DNA of 64,000 bases from Pseudomonadota bacterium. Its GTDB lineage: Bacteria; Desulfobacterota; Desulfarculia; Desulfarculales; Desulfarculaceae. Positions 42,761 through 51,695 of the stretch are shown piece by piece. The stretch covers positions 39,641 to 103,640 of the forward strand of contig JAHJPG010000048.1 in assembly GCA_018819925.1 (NCBI GenBank), in the 5' to 3' direction. Every line of letters begins with the position of its first letter. The first letter of the stretch is position 1. The position numbers were made by a program, and so were the translations under genes. The notes under the pieces are model-generated. The model made no database searches, was not told the DNA's origin, and saw nothing but the letters and a program-made list of their open reading frames with translations.

Positions 42761-44205
42761 GGCATGCGCCCCTTGCCGCCTTTCATGTCCGGGGCCTGGT
42801 AAAAGGCCTGGTAGGCCATGAGGGAGCTGTAGATGTCGGCCTTGGCGCTGATCTCAAAAGGCGAGTGCATGGCCAGCATGGCCGGCCCCACGTCGATGAT
42901 GTCCATGCCGTAAACGGCCATGTGCTTGGCGATGGTGCCGCCGCCGCCTTCGTCGATCTTGCCCATGCCCGCCGCCTGCCAAACCACCCCGGCGTCGTCC
43001 CACACCTTGCGCAGCCAGGCCACGTATTCGGCGTCGGCGTCGCTGGCCCCGTATTTGCCGCCGTGGCCGGTGTACTTGGTCAGGCACACCCCGTAGCCCA
43101 GATAGGCGGCGTTGCGCTTTTCGTGCACCTCGGGGTAGTCGGGGTCAAAGGCCGCGTTGACATCGGCACTGAGCATCTGGCTCAAGGCCAGGGAGCCCAG
43201 CACCTGGCGGTAGGAGGCGCTCTCACCGGCGGCCTCCAGCAAAGAGGCGGTCAGGTGCTCCAAAAAGCGGCTCTGGGCTCCCGTGGCCCCCTCGGAGCCG
43301 ATCTCTTCCTTGTCCAGGAACAGGGCCACCGAGGTTATGGCCGGGGCTTTAATCTCCAGAATGGCATCCAAAGCGGCAAAGGTGCTGGAGCGGTCGTCCT
43401 GGCCGTATCCACCCACCAAGGCCCGGTCCAGCCCCACGTCGCGGGCCTTTCCCGCGGGCACCAGTTCCAACTCGGCGCTGATGAGGTCCGCCTCGGTGAT
43501 GCCGTAACGTTCGTTGAGCAGCTGGAGCACGGCCAGCTTGGCTTTGTCCTTGCCTCCCTCGGCGTCCAGGGGCGTGGCCCCGATGAGCAGGTTCATGCGT
43601 TCAGCTTCCACGGCGTCGCTCAACTTTTTCTGCTCCTGGCCGCGCCGGCTCAGGTGGGGCAAAAGGTCCAGCACCGTGAAAACCGGGTCGTCTGCCTCGT
43701 CGCCCAGATGTATCTCCACATTCTTGCCGCCGCTGGTGCATACCACCCCGTGGATGGCCAGGGGCCGCGACAGCCACTGGTATTTCTTGATGCCCCCATA
43801 GTAGTGGGTCTTGAGGAATACCATTTCCTGGTCCTCGTACAGGGGCATCATCTTCAGGTCCAGGCGGGGGGCGTCGATATGGGCCCCGATGAGGCGCATG
43901 CCTTGGGCCGGAGAGCGCCGCCCCAACACCGCCAAGGCGACCACCTTGCCCTTGTAGTTGAAGTAGACCCGCTTGGCGTTGCCGCCGGGCTTGTAGGCCT
44001 TGAAGCCCTTGGCCTTGGCCCGGGCAATTATGGTGTCCACGGCCATGCGCTCGGTCTTGGCCTGGTCCAAAAATTCCTTGTAGCGCTCGCCAAGCTCCAT
44101 TATCTGCTTGCGCTGGGCCGGCTCGGCCTGGTCCCACACGCTCTTTTTGGAGATGGAGAGCTTCTCGCTCAGTTCCTTGAATTTCTTTTTGGTCAACTTG
44201 GCCAT
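42757..44205 (-). CDS. M18-family aminopeptidase
   Basis: 482-residue dinuclear-zinc aminopeptidase. The zinc ligands lie in LIGAHIDAPRLDLK (His-x-Asp), GGYGQDDRSS (Asp), FLDKEEIGSEGATGAQS (catalytic/zinc Glu pair) and LAMHSPFEISAKAD (His). M18 enzymes such as DAP/Ape1 remove acidic or neutral N-terminal residues in the cytosol and form dodecamers. The N-terminal helix KKKFKELSEKLS precedes the catalytic domain. Exact P1 preference is not predictable. Confidence 0.93.
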   Translation of the reverse strand: MAKLTKKKFKELSEKLSISKKSVWDQAEPAQRKQIMELGERYKEFLDQAKTERMAVDTIIARAKAKGFKAYKPGGNAKRVYFNYKGKVVALAVLGRRSPAQGMRLIGAHIDAPRLDLKMMPLYEDQEMVFLKTHYYGGIKKYQWLSRPLAIHGVVCTSGGKNVEIHLGDEADDPVFTVLDLLPHLSRRGQEQKKLSDAVEAERMNLLIGATPLDAEGGKDKAKLAVLQLLNERYGITEADLISAELELVPAGKARDVGLDRALVGGYGQDDRSSTFAALDAILEIKAPAITSVALFLDKEEIGSEGATGAQSRFLEHLTASLLEAAGESASYRQVLGSLALSQMLSADVNAAFDPDYPEVHEKRNAAYLGYGVCLTKYTGHGGKYGASDADAEYVAWLRKVWDDAGVVWQAAGMGKIDEGGGGTIAKHMAVYGMDIIDVGPAMLAMHSPFEISAKADIYSSLMAYQAFYQAPDMKGGKGRMP

Positions 44206-44329
44206 GACCGCTCCAGACTGGAGTTGTTTTGATATTAATTCGCCGGACGGGGCGCGGAGCGGCCAAGCCCCTACACCTCATCCGGTCAGGATTTCAATTC
44301 TAATGCGCCCGGCGCGTGGCGTAAACCGT

Positions 44330-45091
44330 TTAGGCCCCGGACCCGGGCGCGTCCCCCTTGCGGGCCAGCAAAAAAAACTCCTGGTTGCCCTTGGGTCCCA
44401 GGATGGGGCTGGCGCTGCTGCCAAGCACCGCCAGGCCCAGATCGCCCAGGCACCGAGCCACCTTGTCCACCGCCGCCTGGCGCAGGGCCGGGTCGCGCAC
44501 CACCCCCCCGGCTCCCACCGCCTCGCGCCCCGCCTCGAACTGGGGCTTGACCATGGGCAAGAGCCAGCCTCCCGAAGCCAAACGGGGAACCAGGGCGGGC
44601 AGCACCAGGGTCAGGCTGATAAAGGAGACATCCACCACGATAAGCCCAAAGGGCCCTGGAGCCGTCTCCGGCGGAAGGTTGCGCGCGTTGGTGCGCTCGA
44701 ACAATGTGACCCGGGGGTCTTGCCGGAGCTTCCAGGCCAACTGGCCGTAGCCCACGTCCACGCAGGTCACGGCCGACGCCCCCCGCTGCAGCAGGCAATC
44801 AGTGAAACCCCCGGTGCTGACCCCCACATCCAGGCAGCTCAGGCCCGCCACGTCCATTCCGAAGTGATCCAGGGCCCCGGCCAGTTTGACCCCTCCCCGG
44901 GACACATAGGGGTGTTCCGGGCCGCTGACCTCCACCTGAGCTTGTTCTGGAATAAGTTGCCCCGCCTTGGCGGCCGGAAGGCCGTCCACCTTGACCAGGC
45001 CGGCCAGGACAAGGGCCTGAGCCCGGCTGCGGCTGGGGGCCAGGCCCCGGGCCACCAGAACCTGGTCCAGACGCTGGCCCTTAGCCCGCAT
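44330..45091 (-). CDS. TlyA-family rRNA 2'-O-methyltransferase
   Basis: 253 residues. An N-terminal S4 RNA-binding domain (RLDQVLVARGLAPSRSRAQA) leads to an FtsJ-like methyltransferase fold: VSRGGVKLAGALDHF, motif I LDVGVSTGGFTDCLLQRG, the catalytic VVDVSFISLT and MVKPQFEAGREAVG. TlyA proteins methylate 16S/23S rRNA 2'-hydroxyls (and are annotated as hemolysins). It follows dxs in the same direction, as in many bacteria, with a fold-back repeat between them. Confidence 0.93.
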   Translation of the reverse strand: MRAKGQRLDQVLVARGLAPSRSRAQALVLAGLVKVDGLPAAKAGQLIPEQAQVEVSGPEHPYVSRGGVKLAGALDHFGMDVAGLSCLDVGVSTGGFTDCLLQRGASAVTCVDVGYGQLAWKLRQDPRVTLFERTNARNLPPETAPGPFGLIVVDVSFISLTLVLPALVPRLASGGWLLPMVKPQFEAGREAVGAGGVVRDPALRQAAVDKVARCLGDLGLAVLGSSASPILGPKGNQEFFLLARKGDAPGSGA

Positions 45092-45112
45092 GTTTCATGC
45101 TGGCCGTGCGTC

Positions 45113-45233
45113 CGGCCACGTCAGTCACCGGCATGCTGTGTTGCTGGCTGCGCTCGCGCCTCGACGTAGCTCTGGCTACGCCCTCGGCCCTCGCTGGCCA
45201 GACGCCTTGTCTGCCGGCGGCTGACTGTGCCGG
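45113..45233 (+). repeat. fold-back element family, copy A (121 bp)
   Basis: Outer arms CCGGCCACGTCAGTCACCGG.. (from 45113) and ..CCGGCGGCTGACTGTGCCGG (to 45233) pair over about 22 bases with five mismatches. The inner part holds CGCCTCGACGTAG-CTCTGG-CTACGCC and GACGCCTTGTCTG, aligned with copies B and C. It lies between dxs and tlyA. Confidence 0.75.
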
Positions 45234-45351
45234 GCCCAGAAACAAACGAACCCTGCGCATAACTAATGCCTTTTCCATGACGATCACATAAAGGCTCGTT
45301 TAGTTGTTGAAGCCGCACACCCAGCACGAAACACGAGGGCTTGGCCACGGC

Positions 45352-47241
45352 CTAGCCCATCAATTCGCGGGCGGCGGCGGCCACCGCCGAGGCGTCCACC
45401 CCGTAGAGGCGGCGCAGTTCGGCCTGGCTGCCGTGCTCCACGAAGGTGTCGGCCAGGGCCACCACCTTGACCTTGATCCCGAAAAGGCCCCGCCGGGCCA
45501 GAAGCTCCAGCACCGCCGAACCAAAGCCGCCGGCGGCCTCGTTTTCCTCAACGGTGACCACCCGGCCGCAGCCCTGGGCCAGATCGCAGATGAGTTCCTC
45601 GTCCAGTGGCTTGGCAAAGCGGGCGTTGACCACCGCCGCATCAATGCCTTGGGCGGCCAGCTCCTGGGCCGCCCGGGAAGCCACGGCCACGCCCACCCCG
45701 ATGCCGATGATGGCCACGTCCTTGCCCGGGCGGCGCAGCTCGCCCTTGCCCCAAGGCAGGGTATGCAGGGGACCATCCAAAGGCACTCCCAGCCCCTTGC
45801 CCCGGGGATAGCGCAAGGCCACCGGGCCGTCGTGCTCCAAGGCGGTGAAGAGCATGTGCCGCAGCTCGTCTTCGTCGGCCGGGCTCATCAAGGCCAGGTT
45901 GGGCACGCAGCGCAGGAAGGACAAATCCAGCAGGCCCTGATGGGTGGCTCCGTCCTCGCCCACGATGCCTCCCCGGTCCATGGCCAACACCACCGGCAGG
46001 TTGGTGAGGCACACGTCATGCACGATCTGGTCAAAGGCCCGCTGCATGAAGGTGGAGTAGATGGCCACCACCGGATGGAAACCCTGCACGGCCAAGCCGC
46101 CGGCAAAGGTCACCGCGTGCTGCTCGGCGATGCCCACGTCCACGAAGCGCTCGGGGAACTCCTCGGCAAAGGGGGTCAGGCCGGTGCCTTCGGGCATGGC
46201 CGCAGTGATGGCTATGATCTCCGGCCGCCGGCGGGCCAACTCCACCATGGTATGGCCGAAAACTTCGGTGTAGCTCTGCGGCGGCGGGGGGGCTCCCGGG
46301 TCCCGCCGGGGAGGCTTGGCCCCCACCCCATGGTAGTGGGAGGGATTCTCCTCCGCCGGGGCGTAGCCCCTGCCCTTGGTGGTGATTACGTGGACCAACT
46401 GGGGGCCCTGCAGGGGCTTGACGTTCTTGAGGGTCTCGATGAGCCGCTCGATGTTATGGCCGTCGATGGGCCCCACGTAGTTGAACTTGAAGGCCTCGAA
46501 GAGCATGCCCGGGGTGTAGAAGGCCTTGAAGGACTCCTCCGAGCGCCGGGCGATGTCCAACAACTCTTCGCCAAGGGACCCCATGGCCTTGAGGCGGCGC
46601 TCCATGGCCTTGCGGAAGTTCTGGTAGGCCTTGCCCGACAGGGCCCGGGACATGAACTTGCTCAACGCGCCCACGTTGGGGGCGATTGACATGCCGTTGT
46701 CGTTGAAAACCACGATGAGGTCTTCGTCCAGGCCGCCGGCCTGGTTCAGGCCTTCGAAGGCCATGCCCGCAGTGAGCGATCCATCGCCGATCACCGCCAC
46801 CACCCGGCCCCCGCCCTCTTTCAGGCGCTCGCCCACGGCCATGCCCAGGGCGGCGGAGATGCTGGTGGAGGAATGGCCGGTGTCAAATGCGTCGTAGGGG
46901 CTCTCGGCCCGCTTGGGAAAACCGGACAACCCGCCCAACTGGCGCAGGGTGCCGAACTGCTTGCGCCGGCCGGTGAGTAGCTTGTGGGCATAGGTTTGGT
47001 GGCCCACGTCCCACACTATCTTGTCCTGGGGCGCGTCAAATACGTAGTGCAGGGCCAGGGTGAGCTCCACCACCCCCAGGCTGGGGGCCAGGTGGCCGCC
47101 GATCTTTTCCACCGTGCTGATGATGGCTTGGCGCAGCTCTCCGGCCAGGCTCTCCAACTGACGCAGATTCAGGTACTTCAGGTCGGCCGGCGAGTCGATC
47201 TGCTCCAGAAGGGGGACGGGCGGCTGTTTAGCGGCGCACAC
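45352..47241 (-). CDS. dxs: 1-deoxy-D-xylulose-5-phosphate synthase
   Basis: 629-residue thiamine-diphosphate enzyme, first step of the MEP isoprenoid pathway (pyruvate plus glyceraldehyde-3-phosphate). It shows VWDVGHQTYAHKLLTGR, GHSSTSISAALGMAVG, the ThDP/Mg motif VIGDGSLTAGMAFEGLNQAG, the Pyr domain DVGIAEQHAVTFAGGLA with the catalytic Glu, and DRGGIVGEDGATHQG. It follows ispA by 12 bases on the same strand, a classic isoprenoid pairing. Confidence 0.97.
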   Translation of the reverse strand: MCAAKQPPVPLLEQIDSPADLKYLNLRQLESLAGELRQAIISTVEKIGGHLAPSLGVVELTLALHYVFDAPQDKIVWDVGHQTYAHKLLTGRRKQFGTLRQLGGLSGFPKRAESPYDAFDTGHSSTSISAALGMAVGERLKEGGGRVVAVIGDGSLTAGMAFEGLNQAGGLDEDLIVVFNDNGMSIAPNVGALSKFMSRALSGKAYQNFRKAMERRLKAMGSLGEELLDIARRSEESFKAFYTPGMLFEAFKFNYVGPIDGHNIERLIETLKNVKPLQGPQLVHVITTKGRGYAPAEENPSHYHGVGAKPPRRDPGAPPPPQSYTEVFGHTMVELARRRPEIIAITAAMPEGTGLTPFAEEFPERFVDVGIAEQHAVTFAGGLAVQGFHPVVAIYSTFMQRAFDQIVHDVCLTNLPVVLAMDRGGIVGEDGATHQGLLDLSFLRCVPNLALMSPADEDELRHMLFTALEHDGPVALRYPRGKGLGVPLDGPLHTLPWGKGELRRPGKDVAIIGIGVGVAVASRAAQELAAQGIDAAVVNARFAKPLDEELICDLAQGCGRVVTVEENEAAGGFGSAVLELLARRGLFGIKVKVVALADTFVEHGSQAELRRLYGVDASAVAAAARELMG

Positions 47242-47253
47242 GATTAATTATCC

Positions 47254-48141
47254 TCAGTGGGTGCGGGCCATGATGTAACGGGCCAACTCGGCCAGGGGAG
47301 CGGCCTGGGGACCCATTTCATCGGCAATGGCCGCGGCGTGGTCCACCATGTCCTGGCCCATGCTTCGGGCCTGGGCGGCTCCCACCACTGCGGGGTAGGT
47401 CATCTTGCCCCGGGCCTGATCCGCGCCCACCTTCTTGCCCAGGGCGTCAAAGTCGCCTTCCAGGTCCAACAGATCGTCGGCGATCTGGAAGGCCAAACCG
47501 ATGCGCCGTCCGTAGCGCACCAACTGGGTCACCTGCTCGGGCGTACCCCCGGCCAGGATGGCCCCGGACTGAACCGAGGCGGTGATGAGGGCTCCGGTCT
47601 TCATGGCATGCATGTATTGGACCGTGGCCAGGTCGGGCTGGAGGTTTTCGCTGGCCAGGTCCACCGCCTGGCCCCCCACCATGCCCAAATAGCCGGCGGC
47701 TTTCATCACCACCTGGCCGGCCTCCAGCACCCGGCGCGGCTCCAGGCCGGCGGTCTGTTGGGGGTCGCTCAAGAGGATCATGGCCTGGGTCAAGAGGCCG
47801 TCGCCGGCCAGCACGGCCATGCCATCGCCATAGACCATGTGGCTGGTGGGCACGCCCCGGCGAAAATCATCGTCATCCATGGCCGGCAGGTCGTCGTGCA
47901 CCAAGGAGTAGGTATGCACCATCTCCAGGGCGCAGGCGCAAAACATTACCGTCTCGGCGCTGCCGCCCACCGCCTCGGCCCCCGCCAGGCACAGTATGGG
48001 TCGCAGCCGCTTGCCCCCGGCGAAAAGGCTGTAGCGCATGGCCTCCAGGATGGTTCCGCCCGCCTCCTCGGCAGGCAGCAGGCGCTCCAGGGCCGCGTCC
48101 ACCATCTCCCGCCGCTGGCTCAGATAGGCCTTGAGATCCAA
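47254..48141 (-). CDS. ispA: polyprenyl (farnesyl/geranylgeranyl) diphosphate synthase
   Basis: 295-residue trans-prenyltransferase. First Asp-rich motif DDLPAMDDDDFRRG, second FQIADDLLDLEGD, and AGGKRLRPILCLAG near the N-terminus for pyrophosphate binding. It condenses IPP with allylic diphosphates for quinone, hopanoid and undecaprenyl synthesis. TTG 48141 overlaps the end of xseB and has a GGAG site. The xseB-ispA-dxs order is widely conserved. Confidence 0.95.
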   Translation of the reverse strand: MDLKAYLSQRREMVDAALERLLPAEEAGGTILEAMRYSLFAGGKRLRPILCLAGAEAVGGSAETVMFCACALEMVHTYSLVHDDLPAMDDDDFRRGVPTSHMVYGDGMAVLAGDGLLTQAMILLSDPQQTAGLEPRRVLEAGQVVMKAAGYLGMVGGQAVDLASENLQPDLATVQYMHAMKTGALITASVQSGAILAGGTPEQVTQLVRYGRRIGLAFQIADDLLDLEGDFDALGKKVGADQARGKMTYPAVVGAAQARSMGQDMVDHAAAIADEMGPQAAPLAELARYIMARTH

Positions 48142-48144
48142 GCC

Positions 48145-48390
48145 CTACTCCTCCTCGTCCTGGTCAAAGGGGGCCTCCACCAGGGTTCCCTCGCTGTCTT
48201 TAAGCAAAAGAGCAACCTTTTTCTCGGCCTCGTCCAGGCGCTGGTTGCAGGCGGCGGCCAGCTTGACCCCTTCCTCGAACAGGCCCAGGGACTGCTCCAA
48301 CTCCAGGTCGTCGTCCTCCAGGCGCTCCACGATCTCTTCCAGGCGCCGCAGGGAATCCTCGAAGCCGGGTTCTTTTTTGGCTTTGGCCAT
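48145..48390 (-). CDS. xseB: exodeoxyribonuclease VII small subunit
   Basis: 81-residue helical protein: FEDSLRRLEEIVERLEDDDL, LEQSLGLFEEGVKLAAACNQ, LDEAEKKVALL. Several copies bind one XseA to form exonuclease VII, which degrades single-stranded DNA. ATG 48390 starts two bases after the peptidase stop; the longer frame would overlap that gene. Confidence 0.95.
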   Translation of the reverse strand: MAKAKKEPGFEDSLRRLEEIVERLEDDDLELEQSLGLFEEGVKLAAACNQRLDEAEKKVALLLKDSEGTLVEAPFDQDEEE

Positions 48391-48392
48391 GC

Positions 48393-49265
48393 TCACTCTC
48401 CCAAGCGCTGGGCTAATACCTGGCTCAGGGCCACCCAATCCTGGGGGTCCACCCGCGCTCCGGCCAGTTTGACCCCGAAATCCAGATGAGGGCCGGTAAC
48501 CCGGCCGGTTGCCCCTACTTTACCTATAATCTCGCCCTTTTTCACCTTTTGCCCTGGCTTGACCAGTGCTTGCGACAGATGCAGGTAGCGGGAAACCAGG
48601 CCCTGGCCGTGGTTGATGAGCACGGTGTTGCCGCTAAAGTAGGCGTCGATCACCAGGGCCACGGTTCCGTCGGCCGCCGCTGGAACCGGGGTGCCGGTGG
48701 CCCCGCGCAGGTCCACCCCGCCGTGGGGGCTGCGCTCCACCCCGTTTACAAAGCTGCGCCGCCCGAACACGCTGACCACCGCGCTGTCCAGGGGCAGCAT
48801 GAAGCCGCCGCGCCACTCACTCTGGGGGGTGAAGGAGCCGAATACCTTTTGCATGAGTTCCCGGTCCCGGCGGTAGCGCTTCAGGGCTTCGGGGCTTAGG
48901 GTCAGGTACTTGGGGTCTACCTTGAGCTTGCGGGCTCCCCGGTCCCGAAGATACAGCTCGATGCGGGCTGCGGCCACCTGCTTGCCGCCGGCAATGGCCC
49001 GCACCAGTGCCCGGCCGGTCTTGTCTTGCAGGTCCGGGGCCACCGCCCCGTACCAGCAGCCGTCCCTGCCTTGCTGCAAGGCGGTTTCCCGGCCGTTGAG
49101 TTCGGCCCGCACCCGCTCCGGCTTACCCTCCAGGCAAAGCCGGACCAGGGCCGGCTGGCCCAGGGCCAGACGCTTTGGCTCCACCTGCAAGCTGGCCGCC
49201 CAGGCGGGCATGGCCAGGCTCAACAAGAATAGGGCGCAGAACCAGCCCAAGCAGCGGCGCCTCAC
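48393..49265 (-). CDS. secreted M23-family peptidoglycan endopeptidase
   Basis: 290 residues with a signal peptide (WFCALFLLSLAMPAWAAS). An N-terminal beta-rich domain binds substrate or partner; the C-terminal LytM/M23 domain shows FGRRSFVNGVERSPHGGVDL (zinc His-Asp), LINHGQGLVSRYLHL and TGPHLDFGVK (H-x-D). It should cut peptide crosslinks in the periplasm. GTG 49265 overlaps the xseA stop (GTGA), and its own stop is two bases from xseB, so it is embedded in the exonuclease VII operon. Confidence 0.93.
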   Translation of the reverse strand: MRRRCLGWFCALFLLSLAMPAWAASLQVEPKRLALGQPALVRLCLEGKPERVRAELNGRETALQQGRDGCWYGAVAPDLQDKTGRALVRAIAGGKQVAAARIELYLRDRGARKLKVDPKYLTLSPEALKRYRRDRELMQKVFGSFTPQSEWRGGFMLPLDSAVVSVFGRRSFVNGVERSPHGGVDLRGATGTPVPAAADGTVALVIDAYFSGNTVLINHGQGLVSRYLHLSQALVKPGQKVKKGEIIGKVGATGRVTGPHLDFGVKLAGARVDPQDWVALSQVLAQRLGE

Positions 49266-50608
49266 GAATCCACCTCCTCCACCCGTGCCCGTAGGCCGCC
49301 CTGGGCCAGGCGCACCCGTATGTCCTGCCCCGGCCTTGCGTCCCCCGCCCGGCGAAGCACCTGGCCCTGAGCGTCGCTGACCAGGGCGTAGCCCCGGCCC
49401 AAGACTGCCAAGGGGCTCAAGGCCCGAAGGCGTGACTCCAGGGTCGCCACCTTGGAGCGCCGCTGGGTTATGCCTGCGGCCCCGGCCTGGGCCAGGCGGC
49501 GGGCCAGCTCACGTTGCCGCCCAGCGGCCAAGGCCAGACGGCGCTCCGGCCTGGCGGTCAGGGCTCGCTCCCGCAGCCGGCCCACCAGGCGGGCCCGGCG
49601 GTGCAGGCCGCTTTCAGTTGCATGGCCCGCCCGGGAGAGCAGATCGTCCACCCTCAGGCGCTTGTCGGCCAGGCGGCGGCGGGGGTCGCCCAGGGCGCGG
49701 GCCAGGGACTCGACCCCGGCCCGGCGGGCGCTGACCAGCCGGGCTCCGGAGCGGCCCAAACGCCCGGACAAGGCTCTCAGCCGCCTGGTGAGATCGTCCC
49801 GGTTGGCCACCAAAAGCTCGGCCGCCGCCGAGGGGGTGGGCGCGCGCAGGTCGGCCACCAGGTCGCTGATGCTCACGTCGACCTCGTGGCCCACCGCCGA
49901 CACCACGGGTATGGGGCAGGCGGCGATGGCCCGGGCCAGACCCTCGTCATTGAAGGACCACAGGTCCTCCGGCGAACCGCCCCCCCGGGTGAGCACGATA
50001 ACCTGGGGCCAGCCCCAGGCGGCCAAATCCTCCAGGGCCTGAATCATCTGGGGCGCGGCGTCATTGCCCTGCACCCGCACGGGATACACGGCCACGGCCA
50101 CGTTCTGGTCCCGCCGGTGCAGCACGTTGAGGAAGTCGCGGATGGCCGCGCCGGTGGGGCTGGTGACCACCGCCACCCGGGCGGGCACCTCGGGCAGCTC
50201 TTGCTTGCGCTCTTCGTCGAAGAGCCCCTCGGCGGCCAAACGCTTGCGCAGCTGATCAAAGGCCAGGGCCAGTGCACCGGCTCCCCGGGGCTCCACCGCG
50301 TCCACCACCAGTTGCACCTCGCCCCGGGCCTGGTACACGCTCACCCGCCCCTGGCAAAGCACCTGCAAGCCCTCCTCCAGGGCGAAGCGCAACAAAGAGG
50401 CCTGATGCTTGAACAGCACCGCCCGCAGGGTGGCGTCCCGGTCTTTTAGGGCGAAATAGACGTGGCCGCTGGGAGGGGTGCGCAGGCCGCTGATCTCGCC
50501 CTCCACCCACACGAAGTCGAAGGTCTCCTCGGTCAGGCGCTTGAGGCGTCCCACCAACTCGCTGACCGTGAGGATTTCGCGCCGTGTGAAAAGTTCCAGA
50601 GGCTCCAC
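49262..50608 (-). CDS. xseA: exodeoxyribonuclease VII large subunit
   Basis: 448 residues. N-terminal OB-fold (LTVSELVGRLKRLTEETFDF, WVEGEISGLRTPPSGHVYF), then the nuclease domain with VAVVTSPTGAAIRDFLNVL, VIVLTRGGGSPEDLWSFNDE and VVSAVGHEVDVSISDLVADL, followed by a long helical region that binds XseB. GTG 50608 is preferred because it has a GGGAGCGGC site and a normal N-terminus; the frame to 50692 adds a non-homologous stretch. Confidence 0.95.
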   Translation of the reverse strand: MEPLELFTRREILTVSELVGRLKRLTEETFDFVWVEGEISGLRTPPSGHVYFALKDRDATLRAVLFKHQASLLRFALEEGLQVLCQGRVSVYQARGEVQLVVDAVEPRGAGALALAFDQLRKRLAAEGLFDEERKQELPEVPARVAVVTSPTGAAIRDFLNVLHRRDQNVAVAVYPVRVQGNDAAPQMIQALEDLAAWGWPQVIVLTRGGGSPEDLWSFNDEGLARAIAACPIPVVSAVGHEVDVSISDLVADLRAPTPSAAAELLVANRDDLTRRLRALSGRLGRSGARLVSARRAGVESLARALGDPRRRLADKRLRVDDLLSRAGHATESGLHRRARLVGRLRERALTARPERRLALAAGRQRELARRLAQAGAAGITQRRSKVATLESRLRALSPLAVLGRGYALVSDAQGQVLRRAGDARPGQDIRVRLAQGGLRARVEEVDS

Positions 50609-50723
50609 CTTGCCGCTCCCGTCAACGCACCGGGCCCCCAAGACGAGGGGGCCCACCCTTCCCAAAGTAACACACGCCCCAAGGGGCCACAAGGCAGGCT
50701 AGGCCTGGATGTTTCAGAAAGGC

Positions 50724-51695
50724 TTAGGGCGCTAGCGGCAGGGACTCCAGCCAGCGCCGGGCGTCCTTCACCGCCTGGCAGTCGCCCGCCTCGCACAGGG
50801 GGTCGGCGTCCAAGGTGCCTTGGGGCCAGGTGTCCCCGGCCAGGGCTTGGTCCAAATCCCGGCGGGTGAGTTCCATGGCCGAGAGCAGGCCGGCCTGATC
50901 CTGGGGCAAGGGCCAGCGGGCGGTGAGCACCCCGCGCGCGTCCAGGTCCTTGCCGCGCCAACCCAGCCAGGCCACGTACAGGGGCCGGGCGGTGCGGCCC
51001 AGCACCCAACCCAGGGCGTTGCCCGGCCAACGGCCGGGGCGCTCAAAACGGCCGGATAGCCAGAGCACGTAGGGCAGGCGGCGGACCTCTTTCTCATGGG
51101 CCAGCATGGCCTGGTGCAATACTTCCCGAGCCACTTGGCGGCCATATACCTTGGCCAAGGCCCGTTGCCACAGGCCCAGGCCGGGCTGCCAGTCCAGAGG
51201 GGCTTCCCACAGCCACTGACCCTGGGGCCGCGACAGCAGCCAGCAGTCCAGCCCCCACTCGAACTGCTTGTGCTTGAGCATGGTCTGGGAGTACGGGCCT
51301 TGGGTATGGGCGTTGACCAAATCGCGGTGGGTGCGGATGTCCAACAAGGCGTGGGACAGCCAGCCCAGGGCGAAGGCCCACTCCCCGGGGTTCTGGGCCA
51401 GGGCCAGCATGGCCTGGGTGAGCCGCCAGGGCTCAATCAGATGCACCGCGTAGGCCAGGGAGCTTTGGGCCCCGGGATAATAACCCGCGTCGTGGGCTAT
51501 GGCCCCGGCCAAAAACACCGGCCAGAGCCTGTCCCGCTGGGCGGGGGTGTGGCCCAGACGCGGAGCCAGGGAGGGCCACAGGTCATGGCAAAAGGTGAAG
51601 TGGCTGAAGGGCCCCACTGCCCCAGCGGGGGCGGCGGGCGCCAGCAAGGCCAGCAAAAGCAACAGGGCCGAAAGACTACGCGCAGTCCAGGACAA
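50724..51695 (-). CDS. zinc-dependent phospholipase C-like exported protein
   Basis: 323 residues with a signal peptide (LSALLLLLALLAPAAPAGA). Directly after it comes GPFSHFTFCHDLWP, then FLAGAIAHDAGYYP and ALGWLSHALLDIRTHRDLVN. The spaced His and Asp residues (H, HD, H-D, H) fit the tri-zinc phospholipase C/S1-P1 nuclease fold (PF00882-like). Activity could be on phospholipid or another phosphoester. TTG 51695 has GGAGG seven bases upstream and overlaps the methyltransferase gene by 20 bp. Confidence 0.75.
   Translation of the reverse strand: MSWTARSLSALLLLLALLAPAAPAGAVGPFSHFTFCHDLWPSLAPRLGHTPAQRDRLWPVFLAGAIAHDAGYYPGAQSSLAYAVHLIEPWRLTQAMLALAQNPGEWAFALGWLSHALLDIRTHRDLVNAHTQGPYSQTMLKHKQFEWGLDCWLLSRPQGQWLWEAPLDWQPGLGLWQRALAKVYGRQVAREVLHQAMLAHEKEVRRLPYVLWLSGRFERPGRWPGNALGWVLGRTARPLYVAWLGWRGKDLDARGVLTARWPLPQDQAGLLSAMELTRRDLDQALAGDTWPQGTLDADPLCEAGDCQAVKDARRWLESLPLAP

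Noticed and set aside
42865..44232. 455-codon rightward frame opposite the M18 aminopeptidase
   Set aside because: Low-complexity GC-rich antisense shadow with no motifs; the minus-strand frame carries all zinc ligands.
45304..46689. Long rightward frame opposite dxs
   Set aside because: Antisense shadow; Dxs motifs lie on the minus strand.
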